Shown: positions 1-5,613 of the stretch, one piece after another | How the letters are laid out: every line of letters begins with the position of its first letter | Numbering within the stretch: position 1 is the first letter of the stretch | Origin: Acidimicrobiales bacterium | GTDB taxonomy: Bacteria; Actinomycetota; Acidimicrobiia; Acidimicrobiales; Poriferisodalaceae | Direction of reading: 5' to 3' | DNA length: 5,684 nucleotides | Assembly (NCBI GenBank): GCA_041394185.1 | Contig: JAWKIQ010000007.1 | Coordinates: 1 to 5,684 of the forward strand | Position numbers and translations under genes: made by a program | The notes under the pieces: model-generated | What the model saw: the letters and a program-made list of their open reading frames with translations, nothing else | Database searches by the model: none | Told to the model about the DNA's origin: nothing

Positions 1-1923
1 GTCGGGGTAGTTGGACGCCTGACCGATGACCCAATAGGCCGGCGACCCGCCGACGTAGCCCGCTTCGCTCGTCGGGATGTCGAAGTGGATGGTGTCGATG
101 CCGGCCGACGCGTTGGCCTCCTCGATGGCGGCTCGCAGGGTGCATTGGGGGTCGCCCTGGGTGTTCAGCGCGCCGGTGTCGCACACGCCGTTGCCGGCCG
201 ACAGGTCGGACGCGTCGCCCGTCGAGTTGACTACGACGACACCGGTCGCCGTCAGGTCGAACACATAGAACGCACCCGCGTCGAGCGACCCGTCGTCGTC
301 GTTGACCGCCGAGATGACGACGTTCAACGTGCCGTCGCCATCGAGGTCACCCAGCGATGCGACGTTCGAACCGAAATAGTCGAAGTTCTCGAGCGGCCCG
401 GCGACACCGTTGGATCCCGACCCGAACGCCGCCTCTCCAATGACCGAACCCGAAGCGTCGAGGTTCAGCAGCAGCACCAGCCCGCGGTCGTTGCCGCCCA
501 GATCGGCCTGAGGGGCTCCGACCATGATGTCGGGATTGCCGTCCTGGTCGGCGTCGCCCACACCGGCGATGCTGTATCCGAACCGGTCGCCGTCCAGCAG
601 GCCATATGTGAGGCCGCCGGTGCCGCTGGCAATCATCGACTCGGCTTTCACCGTGCCGTTGGTGTTCAACATCAGCACATAGGCCGCACCCCTGTCGGAG
701 CCGCCCGTGTCGTCGCCGGTGGCGCCGACAAGCACGTCGTACGCCCCGTCGCCGTCGACGTCGCCCACGGGGCCTACCGAATCGCCGAAGAAGTCGGTGT
801 TGGCCAGCGGAGCAACCAAACCGCCTGTGGTGTCGCTGATCTTGGTCTGCGACGCGACCGTTCCGCTGGAGGTCAGGTACAGCACGTAGACGGCGCCGGC
901 GTCCAGGAAGCCGTCGTCGTCGCCCTTGGCTCCCACGGCTATCTCGCTGCGGCCGTCACCATCTAGGTCGCCAATGGCCGCCACCGCGTTGCCGAACTGA
1001 TCGAAGTCGTCGATCGGCCCGGTCAACCCACCGGTGGTCGAGCTGATCTTCTGTTCGGCCTTGACCGTGCCGTCGGTGTTCATGAACAGCACCCACACGG
1101 CGCCTCGTTGCGAACCACCGTCTGTGTCGTACTGCGAACCGACCACCAGGTCTGCGATGCCGTCGCCGTCGATGTCGCCCGGTGCCGCGAGATCGCGACC
1201 GAATCCCACGTCGTTGGGCGTCGGCCCGACGAACCCGCCCACGCCCTGGCTGATCTGTTGCTCGGTCTTCACCGTGCCGTCGGCGTTGAGGAACAGGATG
1301 TACACCGCACCGCGGTTGAAGCCCGCGCCGTCGTCGTAGTAGGCGCCAACGGCGACATCGACCACACCGTCGCGGTCGAGGTCGCCAATCGGCTGCACGC
1401 TGGAGCCGAAGTAGTCCTGAGATGCCAGTGGGCCGGTGAACCCACCAACCGTGGCAGACACCTTCTGCTCGGACACCACCGGCGCCCCCGATGCCAACCC
1501 GATGGGTGAGTCCAGGTAATCGGGTTGGGCGTCCAGGTCGCTGTCGACCGCGTCGCTGGGGTTTCCGTCAGCGTTGGGGTCGGCGCTCTCGGACGCAGTC
1601 GGTAGGCCGTCGCCATCGTCGTCTGGGTCCAGATAGTCGGGAACGGTGTCGCCGTCGGTGTCTGGCCCCGGGTTGGTGGCGGCGTCATCGTCCAGGTCCA
1701 GGTTGGCGTCTTCGTACCGGTTTTCGATGCCGTCGCCGTCGTCGTCGCCAGTGGGCGAGGCCAGCGCCACGATGGGTGGATCCTCGGCCTGCGCCATCGC
1801 GGGGGCGGGGAATCCGAGGCTCATCAGAACTGTGGCAAGTGCTGCTGCGAGGGCGCGTCGAACTAGACGCCCCGGGGGCGCCGTGACCCCACGCGGGGGA
1901 TCGAGGCGAGTGTTTTCAGCCAT
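1..1923 (-). CDS. Exported FG-GAP repeat protein with calcium-loop and CSLREA segments (3' end missing)
   Basis: The frame is open from ATG (1923-1921) to the left edge, giving 641 codons without a stop; the C-terminus lies outside. Residues 1-44 look like a signal peptide: a long basic start with RR at 22-23, a hydrophobic stretch ALAAALATVL, and a likely cut after AMA (44). Residues 59-140 are rich in Asp (DDDGDGIENRYED, DTDGDTVPDYLDPDDDGDG), typical of thrombospondin type 3-like calcium loops. Residues 151-564 hold six FG-GAP repeats, each with a loop such as DLDRDG, DIDGDG or DVDGDG, normally a calcium-binding beta-propeller. Residues 565-615 match the CSLREA domain start (CTLRAAIEEAN at 594-604), which in this family usually precedes a right-handed beta-helix. 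The likely role is an extracellular, calcium-stabilised surface or adhesion-type protein; the ligand is unknown. No strong ribosome site precedes the ATG, but no other start keeps the signal peptide. The family call is firm and the function is inferred. Confidence 0.9.
   Translation of the reverse strand, partial: MAENTRLDPPRGVTAPPGRLVRRALAAALATVLMSLGFPAPAMAQAEDPPIVALASPTGDDDGDGIENRYEDANLDLDDDAATNPGPDTDGDTVPDYLDPDDDGDGLPTASESADPNADGNPSDAVDSDLDAQPDYLDSPIGLASGAPVVSEQKVSATVGGFTGPLASQDYFGSSVQPIGDLDRDGVVDVAVGAYYDDGAGFNRGAVYILFLNADGTVKTEQQISQGVGGFVGPTPNDVGFGRDLAAPGDIDGDGIADLVVGSQYDTDGGSQRGAVWVLFMNTDGTVKAEQKISSTTGGLTGPIDDFDQFGNAVAAIGDLDGDGRSEIAVGAKGDDDGFLDAGAVYVLYLTSSGTVASQTKISDTTGGLVAPLANTDFFGDSVGPVGDVDGDGAYDVLVGATGDDTGGSDRGAAYVLMLNTNGTVKAESMIASGTGGLTYGLLDGDRFGYSIAGVGDADQDGNPDIMVGAPQADLGGNDRGLVLLLNLDASGSVIGEAAFGSGSNGVAGPLENFDYFGSNVASLGDLDGDGTLNVVISAVNDDDGSLDAGAFYVFDLTATGVVVVNSTGDASDLSAGNGVCDTGALNTQGDPQCTLRAAIEEANASAGIDTIHFDIPTSEAGYVGGSPAYWVIGQASNYPD
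232..1473 (-). repeat. Six tandem 207-bp (69-residue) FG-GAP units
   Basis: Within the minus-strand exported protein, the first Asp of each calcium loop falls at residues 181, 250, 319, 388, 457 and 526, always 69 apart. Units running from residue 151 to 564 tile with no insertion or deletion. Each reads roughly xEQKIS-x-GG(F/L)-x-GP, then FG at the start of a strand, then GD(L/I/V)DGDG, then (V/I)xVGA, then (R/D)GAVYVL, then (N)xxGTVK. The DNA copies have diverged, so this is an old duplication kept in register, not a recent expansion. Confidence 0.88.
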
Positions 1924-1970
1924 GTTTCTGTCTGAAAGAGTCGACAGGCCCGTATGGAGGGAAAGCCTGG
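1924..1970. promoter_or_regulatory. Short divergent intergenic region
   Basis: Only 47 bp separate the start of the minus-strand FG-GAP gene from the GTG of the carbonic anhydrase gene. Any promoters for the two genes must lie here or overlap the neighbouring coding ends. I see no convincing -35/-10 pair on either strand. The one clear signal is a ribosome site, GGAGGG, at 1956-1961 on the plus strand. Confidence 0.4.
1956..1961 (+). promoter_or_regulatory. Ribosome binding site of the carbonic anhydrase gene
   Basis: GGAGGG lies nine bases before GTG at 1971. This decides the start in favour of GTG 1971 over the in-frame ATG at 1998, which has no purine-rich stretch in front of it. Confidence 0.75.
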
Positions 1971-2516
1971 GTGGCTGAACGGGTAACTTCTTGGCCGATG
2001 ACCGAAGACGACTTCGAGCCTCATACCGATCAGCTGGTCGAGGCCAACAAGGCCTACGCCGAGCATTTCCACGACAGCGAGTTGCAGGTGCGGCCCACCA
2101 TGCACATGGCTGTGGTGGCCTGCATGGACTCGCGGATGGACATCTTCCAGATCCTGGGGCTCCACAACGGTCAGGCCCACGTCATCCGCAACGCCGGAGG
2201 CATCATCACCGACGATGTGCTGAGGTCGGTGTATCTGTCGCAAAAGGCGATGGGTACCCGCGAGATCGTGCTGCTGCACCACACCAACTGCGGCCTGCAG
2301 AACCTCGATGAGGTCAGTCTGCGCCGCGAACTCGAGGAGACCACCGGTGTGCGCCCCGCGTGGACCTTCGACTCGTTCGACAGCCCCTACGACGACGTCA
2401 AACAGTCGATTCGGCGCTTGCAGATGAGCCCGTTCATCCTTCACAAGGACCACATCCGCGGTTTTGTGTACGAGGTCGAAACAGGGTTGTTGCACGAGGT
2501 CACCGTCGACGGTTGA
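1971..2516 (+). CDS. Beta-class carbonic anhydrase
   Basis: This 181-residue cytosolic zinc enzyme should interconvert carbon dioxide and bicarbonate. The zinc-site motifs are complete: CMDSR at 51-55 (Cys51, and the Asp53-Arg55 pair) and HHTNCG at 103-108 (His104, Cys107). Between them is the family's conserved HVIRNAGGIITDDVLRS at 70-86. The length and the ending (RGFVYEVETGLLHEVTVDG) resemble the short mycobacterial type represented by Rv1284 (CanA), about 163 residues, with a slightly longer N-terminus here. The GTG start is chosen because of the GGAGGG at 1956-1961. It is divergent from the FG-GAP gene and ends 47 bp before the dehydrogenase gene on the same strand, so co-transcription with that gene is possible but unproven. 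It looks intact. The family is certain; the physiological role (bicarbonate supply, pH) is inferred from the family. Confidence 0.95.
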   Translation: MAERVTSWPMTEDDFEPHTDQLVEANKAYAEHFHDSELQVRPTMHMAVVACMDSRMDIFQILGLHNGQAHVIRNAGGIITDDVLRSVYLSQKAMGTREIVLLHHTNCGLQNLDEVSLRRELEETTGVRPAWTFDSFDSPYDDVKQSIRRLQMSPFILHKDHIRGFVYEVETGLLHEVTVDG

Positions 2517-2563
2517 CCCGCCCCCGACCGCAGATCGACCCTGGCATGTGGTACCAGGTACCC

Positions 2564-3661
2564 ATGCGCCGCATCGCCCTGGTCCTCATAGCTGCTGCCT
2601 GTCTGGCGATTGTGCCACCGGTTGCATCAGGGCCCGCCGGGGCCGCGACGCCAATTGACGTCGTGGCTGTAGCCGCTGTTCCTGACGGCGACGGCTACAT
2701 CATCGTCGAGAGCGACGGCGTGGTCTGGTCCTATGGCGAAGCCCCAGACCTGGGCGATCTGGCGGGCATCGGCCTGGCCCAACCGATAGTCGGCGCAGCT
2801 ATCACGCCTACTGGTGGTGGTTATTGGTTGGTTGCTTCTGATGGTGGGGTGTTTGCGTTTGGTGATGCGGGGTTCTTTGGGTCGACGGGTGGGTTGGCTT
2901 TGGTTGAGCCGGTGGTGGGGATGGCTGCGACGCCTACTGGTGGTGGTTATTGGTTGGTAGCGTCCGATGGTGGGGTGTTTGCGTTTGGTGATGCGGGGTT
3001 CTTCGGTTCGACCGGCGCCATCGCTCTTGACCTGCCGGTGATGTCCATGACCCCAACGCCGTCGGGACGCGGCTATCGCCTGTTCGCCCTCGACGGAGGT
3101 GAGTTCGACTTCGGCGACGCCACCTTCATCGGTTCGAACGCTGCACGCGGCGTCCGCTTCGCAGCGGCTGCCGTGACCCCCGGCGGAGACGGCCACTGGA
3201 TGGTCACCGCCAAGGGTCAGCTCCAGCAGAGCGGCCTGGCACCCAGGCTCGGGGCACCTGTAGCGGGCCCGCCCACCGCCGAGGTGCCGCTCGACCAAGC
3301 CGACCTGGCGTTCGAGACCCTCGGCATTTTCGACGAGCCCGTCGCCATCCGGTCGAGGCCCGGCGATTCGTCCGGGGTGTACGTCGCCGAGAGGTCGGGC
3401 CGCATAGTGAGGTACGACATGGGTTCCGCGGTGCGCACGACCCTGCTCGACATGTCGAACCTCACCGCCACCGACAACGAACGCGGCCTGCTTGGCTTCG
3501 ACTTCTCGCCAGACGGCACGAAGCTCTACCTCGACCACACCAACCTGGCCGGCAGCGTCGAACTGGCCGAATACGACCTGACCGTTTCACCCCCCACACG
3601 TCGGCTGCTGTTGACCATTCCCCAGCCGTTCGCCAACCACAACGGCGGCGACATTCATTGA
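2564..3661 (+). CDS. 5' fragment of the interrupted sugar dehydrogenase gene (signal peptide, repeats, first propeller blades)
   Basis: This 365-residue frame still has its own start, so a truncated exported product could be made. The ATG at 2564 is preferred because it gives a clean signal peptide (MRRIALVLIAAACLAIVPPV, cleavage near AGA-A at 26-28) and has a modest AGG five bases upstream. The frame is open further upstream, but those codons overlap the carbonic anhydrase gene and are not protein-like; an ATG at 2546 is possible. Residues 39-204 are four repeats of 40-42 residues with the pattern TPTGGGYWLVASDGGVFAFG; a partial fifth follows to about 233. VYVAERSGRI (272-281) and ERGLLGFDFSPDG (306-318) belong to the dehydrogenase propeller. 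The last residue before the stop is the His of NHNGGDIH. The TGA stop is the first three bases of the insertion element. Confidence 0.85.
   Translation: MRRIALVLIAAACLAIVPPVASGPAGAATPIDVVAVAAVPDGDGYIIVESDGVVWSYGEAPDLGDLAGIGLAQPIVGAAITPTGGGYWLVASDGGVFAFGDAGFFGSTGGLALVEPVVGMAATPTGGGYWLVASDGGVFAFGDAGFFGSTGAIALDLPVMSMTPTPSGRGYRLFALDGGEFDFGDATFIGSNAARGVRFAAAAVTPGGDGHWMVTAKGQLQQSGLAPRLGAPVAGPPTAEVPLDQADLAFETLGIFDEPVAIRSRPGDSSGVYVAERSGRIVRYDMGSAVRTTLLDMSNLTATDNERGLLGFDFSPDGTKLYLDHTNLAGSVELAEYDLTVSPPTRRLLLTIPQPFANHNGGDIH
2678..3262 (+). repeat. Tandem repeats of about 126 bp encoding GYWLVASDGG-type units
   Basis: Units begin at about 2678, 2804, 2930, 3056 and 3176. The spacing is 126, 126, 126 and 120 bp (42, 42, 42 and 40 residues). 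The two middle units are nearly identical at DNA level over their first 80 or so bases: 29 bases match, then three differences, then a run of 35 matching bases. The outer units are diverged, reading GDGYIIVESDGVVWSYGEA, GRGYRLFALDGGEFDFGDA and GDGHWMVTAKGQL. The pattern fits blades of a small beta-propeller or WD/kelch-like structure; no catalytic residues are evident. Confidence 0.85.
3656..3658 (+). repeat. Target site duplication CAT, left copy
   Basis: CAT directly before the left inverted repeat is matched by CAT at 4945-4947 directly after the right one. Three bases is a usual duplication length for the IS3 family. The CAT is also the His codon of NHNGGDIH in the interrupted gene. Confidence 0.88.
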
Positions 3662-3686
3662 GCATCCCCCCTCTGGCCGGTCACCT
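3659..3686 (+). repeat. Left terminal inverted repeat
   Basis: This 28-base end starts TGAGCATCCCCCC and continues TGGCCGGTCAC. It matches the reverse complement of 4917-4944 at 24 of 28 positions; the mismatches are at repeat positions 6, 14, 15 and 27. Confidence 0.92.
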
Positions 3687-3691
3687 CGAAT

Positions 3692-3697
3692 AGGAGG
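3692..3697 (+). promoter_or_regulatory. Ribosome binding site of orfA
   Basis: AGGAGG sits five bases before the ATG at 3703 and supports that start over the in-frame ATG at 3712. Confidence 0.75.
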
Positions 3698-3702
3698 TAG
3701 CC

Positions 3703-4020
3703 ATGTCAGTGATGGAGGAGAAGGAGCCACGGTCTCGGTCTCGTCGTTCGTTCACGCCTGAGTTCAAGGCCGACGCGGTGGCGATGGTGCTCGATGAGGG
3801 CAACACGATCGCCGATGTCGCTCGACGGCTCGGGGTCGGCGAGACGAATCTGGGGAATTGGGTGCGTCAGGCCCGGGTCGATCGAGGTGAGCGTGAAGGA
3901 TTGACGACCAGCGAGCGTGAAGAACTCGCCGAGCTGCGCCGCGAGGTCAAGCGCCTGCGGATGGAACGCGAGCTGCTCAAACGAGCGACGGCCTTCTGGG
4001 TGAAGGAGTCGGGACAGTGA
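3703..4020 (+). CDS. IS3-family transposase OrfA (helix-turn-helix subunit)
   Basis: This 105-residue protein is the DNA-binding part of the IS3 transposase, which recognises the inverted repeats. It opens with a basic stretch and FTPEFKADAVAMVLDEG, typical of the family (Tnp_1-type). A helix-turn-helix follows at about 35-56 (TIADVARRLGVGETNLGNWV). A coiled coil with heptad leucines L78, L85 and L92 (ELRREVKRLRMERELLKRA) serves multimerisation. The length is normal for IS3 OrfA. The stop codon overlaps the GTG of orfB by four bases (GTGA at 4017-4020), and orfB lies in the -1 frame. In many IS3 elements OrfA also acts as a regulator of transposition; here that is inferred only. Confidence 0.94.
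   Translation: MSVMEEKEPRSRSRRSFTPEFKADAVAMVLDEGNTIADVARRLGVGETNLGNWVRQARVDRGEREGLTTSEREELAELRREVKRLRMERELLKRATAFWVKESGQ
4002..4008 (+). promoter_or_regulatory. Ribosome binding site inside orfA for orfB
   Basis: GAAGGAG lies eight bases before the GTG at 4017. This is a good spacing for independent or coupled initiation of orfB. The same signal could alternatively stimulate a -1 frameshift. Confidence 0.55.
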
Positions 4021-4913
4021 CCCGCTATCGGTGGGTCGCTGCCCGGAAGGCCGAAGGCTTCCCGACCACGACAGCATGTGAGACCGCCGGCGTCAGCCGG
4101 CAGGCCTTCTATGACTGGCGCCAACGCGAGACTGTAGGGCCGACCGAAGCCGAGGAGGCCGAGGCCGCTCTGGTGCAGGAGATGCGCGAGATCGCCGATG
4201 AGTTCGACGAGTCCTACGGGTCACCGCGCATGACCGCTGAGCTACGCGATCGGGGCTGGCGGGTGAACCACAAGCGGGTGGAGCGGCTGATGCGTGCCCA
4301 TGGCATCGTCGGGATCTACAAGCCCGCCAAGGTCCGCACCACGATCCCCGCCGAGGATGCCCCGCCGTTGCCGGACCTGGTGAAGCGCAACTTCGCCCCT
4401 GGTGTCCCAGATGTCGCGTGGGTTGGCGACATCTCCTACATCCCGACCGGGCAGGGCTGGCTCTATCTGGCGACGGTGATCGATCTCGGATCGCGGCGCC
4501 TGCTCGGGTATGCGATGGCCGAGCACATGCGCACCGAGCTCGTCTGTGACGCCTTGGCGATGGCCGCCGGCGTCCGGGGCGGGCGCACCGCCGGGATCAT
4601 TTTCCATTCCGACCGCGGAGCGCAATACCTCGCGGGCGACTACCGGGCAGCCGTCGCGGAGCGCGGCATGATCCAGTCCGTCGGCCGCACCGGGGTGTGC
4701 TGGGACAACTCGGTCGCCGAATCGTTCTTCAGCTCACTCAAACGAGAGCTGATCCACCGCTACCGATTCGAAGACCGCGCCGGAGCCCGCCGAGCGATCT
4801 TCGCCTGGATCAACCGCTACAACACCCGAAGGCTGCACTCGAGCCTCGGATACCGTTCACCCACCACCTGGGAGAACCTGCACCGTCCACCAAAGGCCCC
4901 AAAGGCCGCATAA
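4017..4913 (+). CDS. IS3-family transposase OrfB (D,D(35)E catalytic subunit)
   Basis: This 298-residue protein carries the integrase-type catalytic core that cuts and joins the element's ends. The triad is visible: Asp138 in WVGDISYIP, Asp199 in IFHSDRGAQY, and Glu235 in WDNSVAESFF, with 35 residues between the second Asp and the Glu. The N-terminus has an HTH-like segment (TTTACETAGVSRQAFYDW) and the family's YGSPRMTAELRDRGW followed by VNHKRVERLMRAHGI at 67-96. The C-terminal YNTRRLHSSLGYRSPTTWE is also standard. Length is normal and nothing is broken. The GTG start overlaps the orfA stop and follows GAAGGAG. The frame is also open upstream for at least 45 bases, so an OrfAB fusion by -1 frameshifting, as known for the family, remains possible. 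Confidence 0.95.
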   Translation: MTRYRWVAARKAEGFPTTTACETAGVSRQAFYDWRQRETVGPTEAEEAEAALVQEMREIADEFDESYGSPRMTAELRDRGWRVNHKRVERLMRAHGIVGIYKPAKVRTTIPAEDAPPLPDLVKRNFAPGVPDVAWVGDISYIPTGQGWLYLATVIDLGSRRLLGYAMAEHMRTELVCDALAMAAGVRGGRTAGIIFHSDRGAQYLAGDYRAAVAERGMIQSVGRTGVCWDNSVAESFFSSLKRELIHRYRFEDRAGARRAIFAWINRYNTRRLHSSLGYRSPTTWENLHRPPKAPKAA

Positions 4914-4916
4914 ACC

Positions 4917-4944
4917 ACGTGACCGGCCAACGGGGGGAAGCTCA
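4917..4944 (-). repeat. Right terminal inverted repeat
   Basis: Read on the minus strand it begins TGAGCTTCCCCCC and continues TGGCCGGTCAC. It matches the left end at 24 of 28 positions. It begins four bases after the orfB stop (TAA 4911-4913). Confidence 0.92.
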
Positions 4945-4947
4945 CAT
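4945..4947 (+). repeat. Target site duplication CAT, right copy
   Basis: CAT follows the right end of the element and matches the copy at 3656-3658. In the restored gene only one of the two is needed. Confidence 0.88.
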
Positions 4948-5613
4948 GTCACCGAAGACGGGCTGGTGTGGGCGTCTTCGGGCGATGGCGGCAGCGGGGG
5001 CGATCCGTCGAACAACGCCCAGAACCGATCCAACCTGCTCGGCACCATCTACCGCATCGACCCCACACCCTCGGCGGGGGCGCCCTATTCGGTGCCAGGC
5101 ACCAACCCATTCGTGGGTGAAGCCGGGGTGCGTGCCGAGATCTGGGCCTACGGGCTGCGCAACCCTTGGAGGTTTGCGTTCGACTCGGCCACCGGCGATC
5201 TGTGGATCGCCGATGTCGGCCAGGGTTCGCGAGAGGAGATAAACCTCGAACCCGCTGGTTCGGGCGGTGGACGCAACTATGGCTGGAAGGCGTGGGAGGG
5301 CGACGTGAGGTTCTCCGACGTTGCGGCCGCCGATCCGTTCTTCCCCATCTACGCCTACGGACACGACCAGGGCTGCTCGATAACCGGGGGAGTGGTGTCG
5401 CGAGGCGGGCTTGCAGCGCTAGAGGGCGTGTATCTGTTCTCCGACTATTGCAGCGGCGTGATCTCGGGTTTGCAGATCGTGGGCGGCGATGCGGTATCGG
5501 TGGTCGACCTGGGCTTGCGGGCTCCGGGTGCCGTCGCGTTCGGCACCGACCCCAATGGCGACGTGCTGGTCGCCCTGCTGGGCGGCGGTGTCCGCCGCAT
5601 CATCGATAACTGA
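4948..5613 (+). pseudogene. 3' fragment of the interrupted PQQ-dependent sugar dehydrogenase gene
   Basis: These 221 codons continue the frame broken at 3658. They carry the later blades of the glucose/sorbosone dehydrogenase propeller: SSGDGGSGGDPSNNAQN (loop after the NHNGG motif), LLGTIYRIDP, IWAYGLRNPWRFAFD, LWIADVGQGSREEIN, NYGWKAWEG, YAYGHDQGCSITGG and LEGVYLFSDYCSG, ending VRRIIDN. The longest startable frame begins at GTG 4966, but that GTG is an ordinary Val codon of the parent gene and has only weak purines before it. There is no signal peptide, so a product would stay in the cytosol and lack the PQQ-site residues encoded upstream. Transcription could read in from the insertion element, which points the same way. 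I treat it as a dead fragment. Confidence 0.88.

Larger units (their letters stand above)
3659..4944 (+). mobile_element. Complete IS3-family insertion sequence, 1286 bp
   Basis: The element begins TGAGC and ends GCTCA, with the TG...CA termini usual for IS3. It has imperfect terminal inverted repeats of 28 bp and two overlapping frames (orfA 3703-4020, orfB 4017-4913). It is flanked by CAT on both sides. Both genes are intact, with orfA carrying a helix-turn-helix and leucine zipper and orfB a D,D(35)E catalytic triad, so the copy appears able to transpose. It lies in the same orientation as the gene it interrupts. I cannot assign the IS3 subgroup with confidence from the sequence alone. Removing 3659-4947 restores the dehydrogenase frame exactly. 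Confidence 0.95.
2564..5613 (+). pseudogene. Repeat-bearing secreted PQQ-dependent sugar dehydrogenase gene, interrupted by an IS3-family element
   Basis: The ancestral gene is 2564-3658 joined to 4948-5613. With the insertion and one CAT removed, it reads as one frame of 586 residues: a signal peptide (1-28), about five N-terminal repeats of 40-42 residues (39 to about 235), then a glucose/sorbosone dehydrogenase-type six-bladed propeller (about 245-586). The junction reads NHNGGDIH then VTEDGLVWASSGDGG, as expected for this family, whose members (for example YliI/Asd types) oxidise sugars outside the cytoplasm with PQQ as cofactor. Further family landmarks are ERGLLGFDF (306-314) before the break and LRNPWRFAFD, DVGQGSREEIN, NYGWKAWEG and YLFSDYCSG after it. 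As it stands the propeller is split, so the enzyme should be inactive. I see no other frameshift or stop, so the break looks recent. The substrate is not predictable. Confidence 0.9.

Noticed and set aside
85..966. Long plus-strand open frame opposite the FG-GAP gene
   Set aside because: It is the antisense shadow of a repetitive GC-rich gene. The protein has no recognisable domain, while the minus strand gives a coherent signal peptide and FG-GAP repeats.
232..1473. Regular repeats as a CRISPR array or non-coding satellite
   Set aside because: The 207-bp period is a whole number of codons, the copies have diverged at silent and coding sites, and they encode FG-GAP blades.
1863..2495. 210-residue minus-strand frame over the carbonic anhydrase gene
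   Set aside because: The plus strand encodes an unmistakable carbonic anhydrase with a good ribosome site. The antisense frame also runs into the start of the FG-GAP gene and resembles no family.
2550..2562. Two GGTACC palindromes just before the dehydrogenase ATG, as a possible operator or hairpin
   Set aside because: The sites are short and one base apart, too close to form a stem with each other, and there is no supporting evidence.
2627..3538. 303-residue minus-strand frame over the dehydrogenase repeats
   Set aside because: Its apparent repeats (RITKRKHPTI) are the antisense reading of the plus-strand GYWLVASDGG repeats.
4697..5242. Plus-strand frame crossing the right end of the insertion element
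   Set aside because: It overlaps the orfB C-terminus and the dehydrogenase 3' fragment in a different frame, with no protein-like features.
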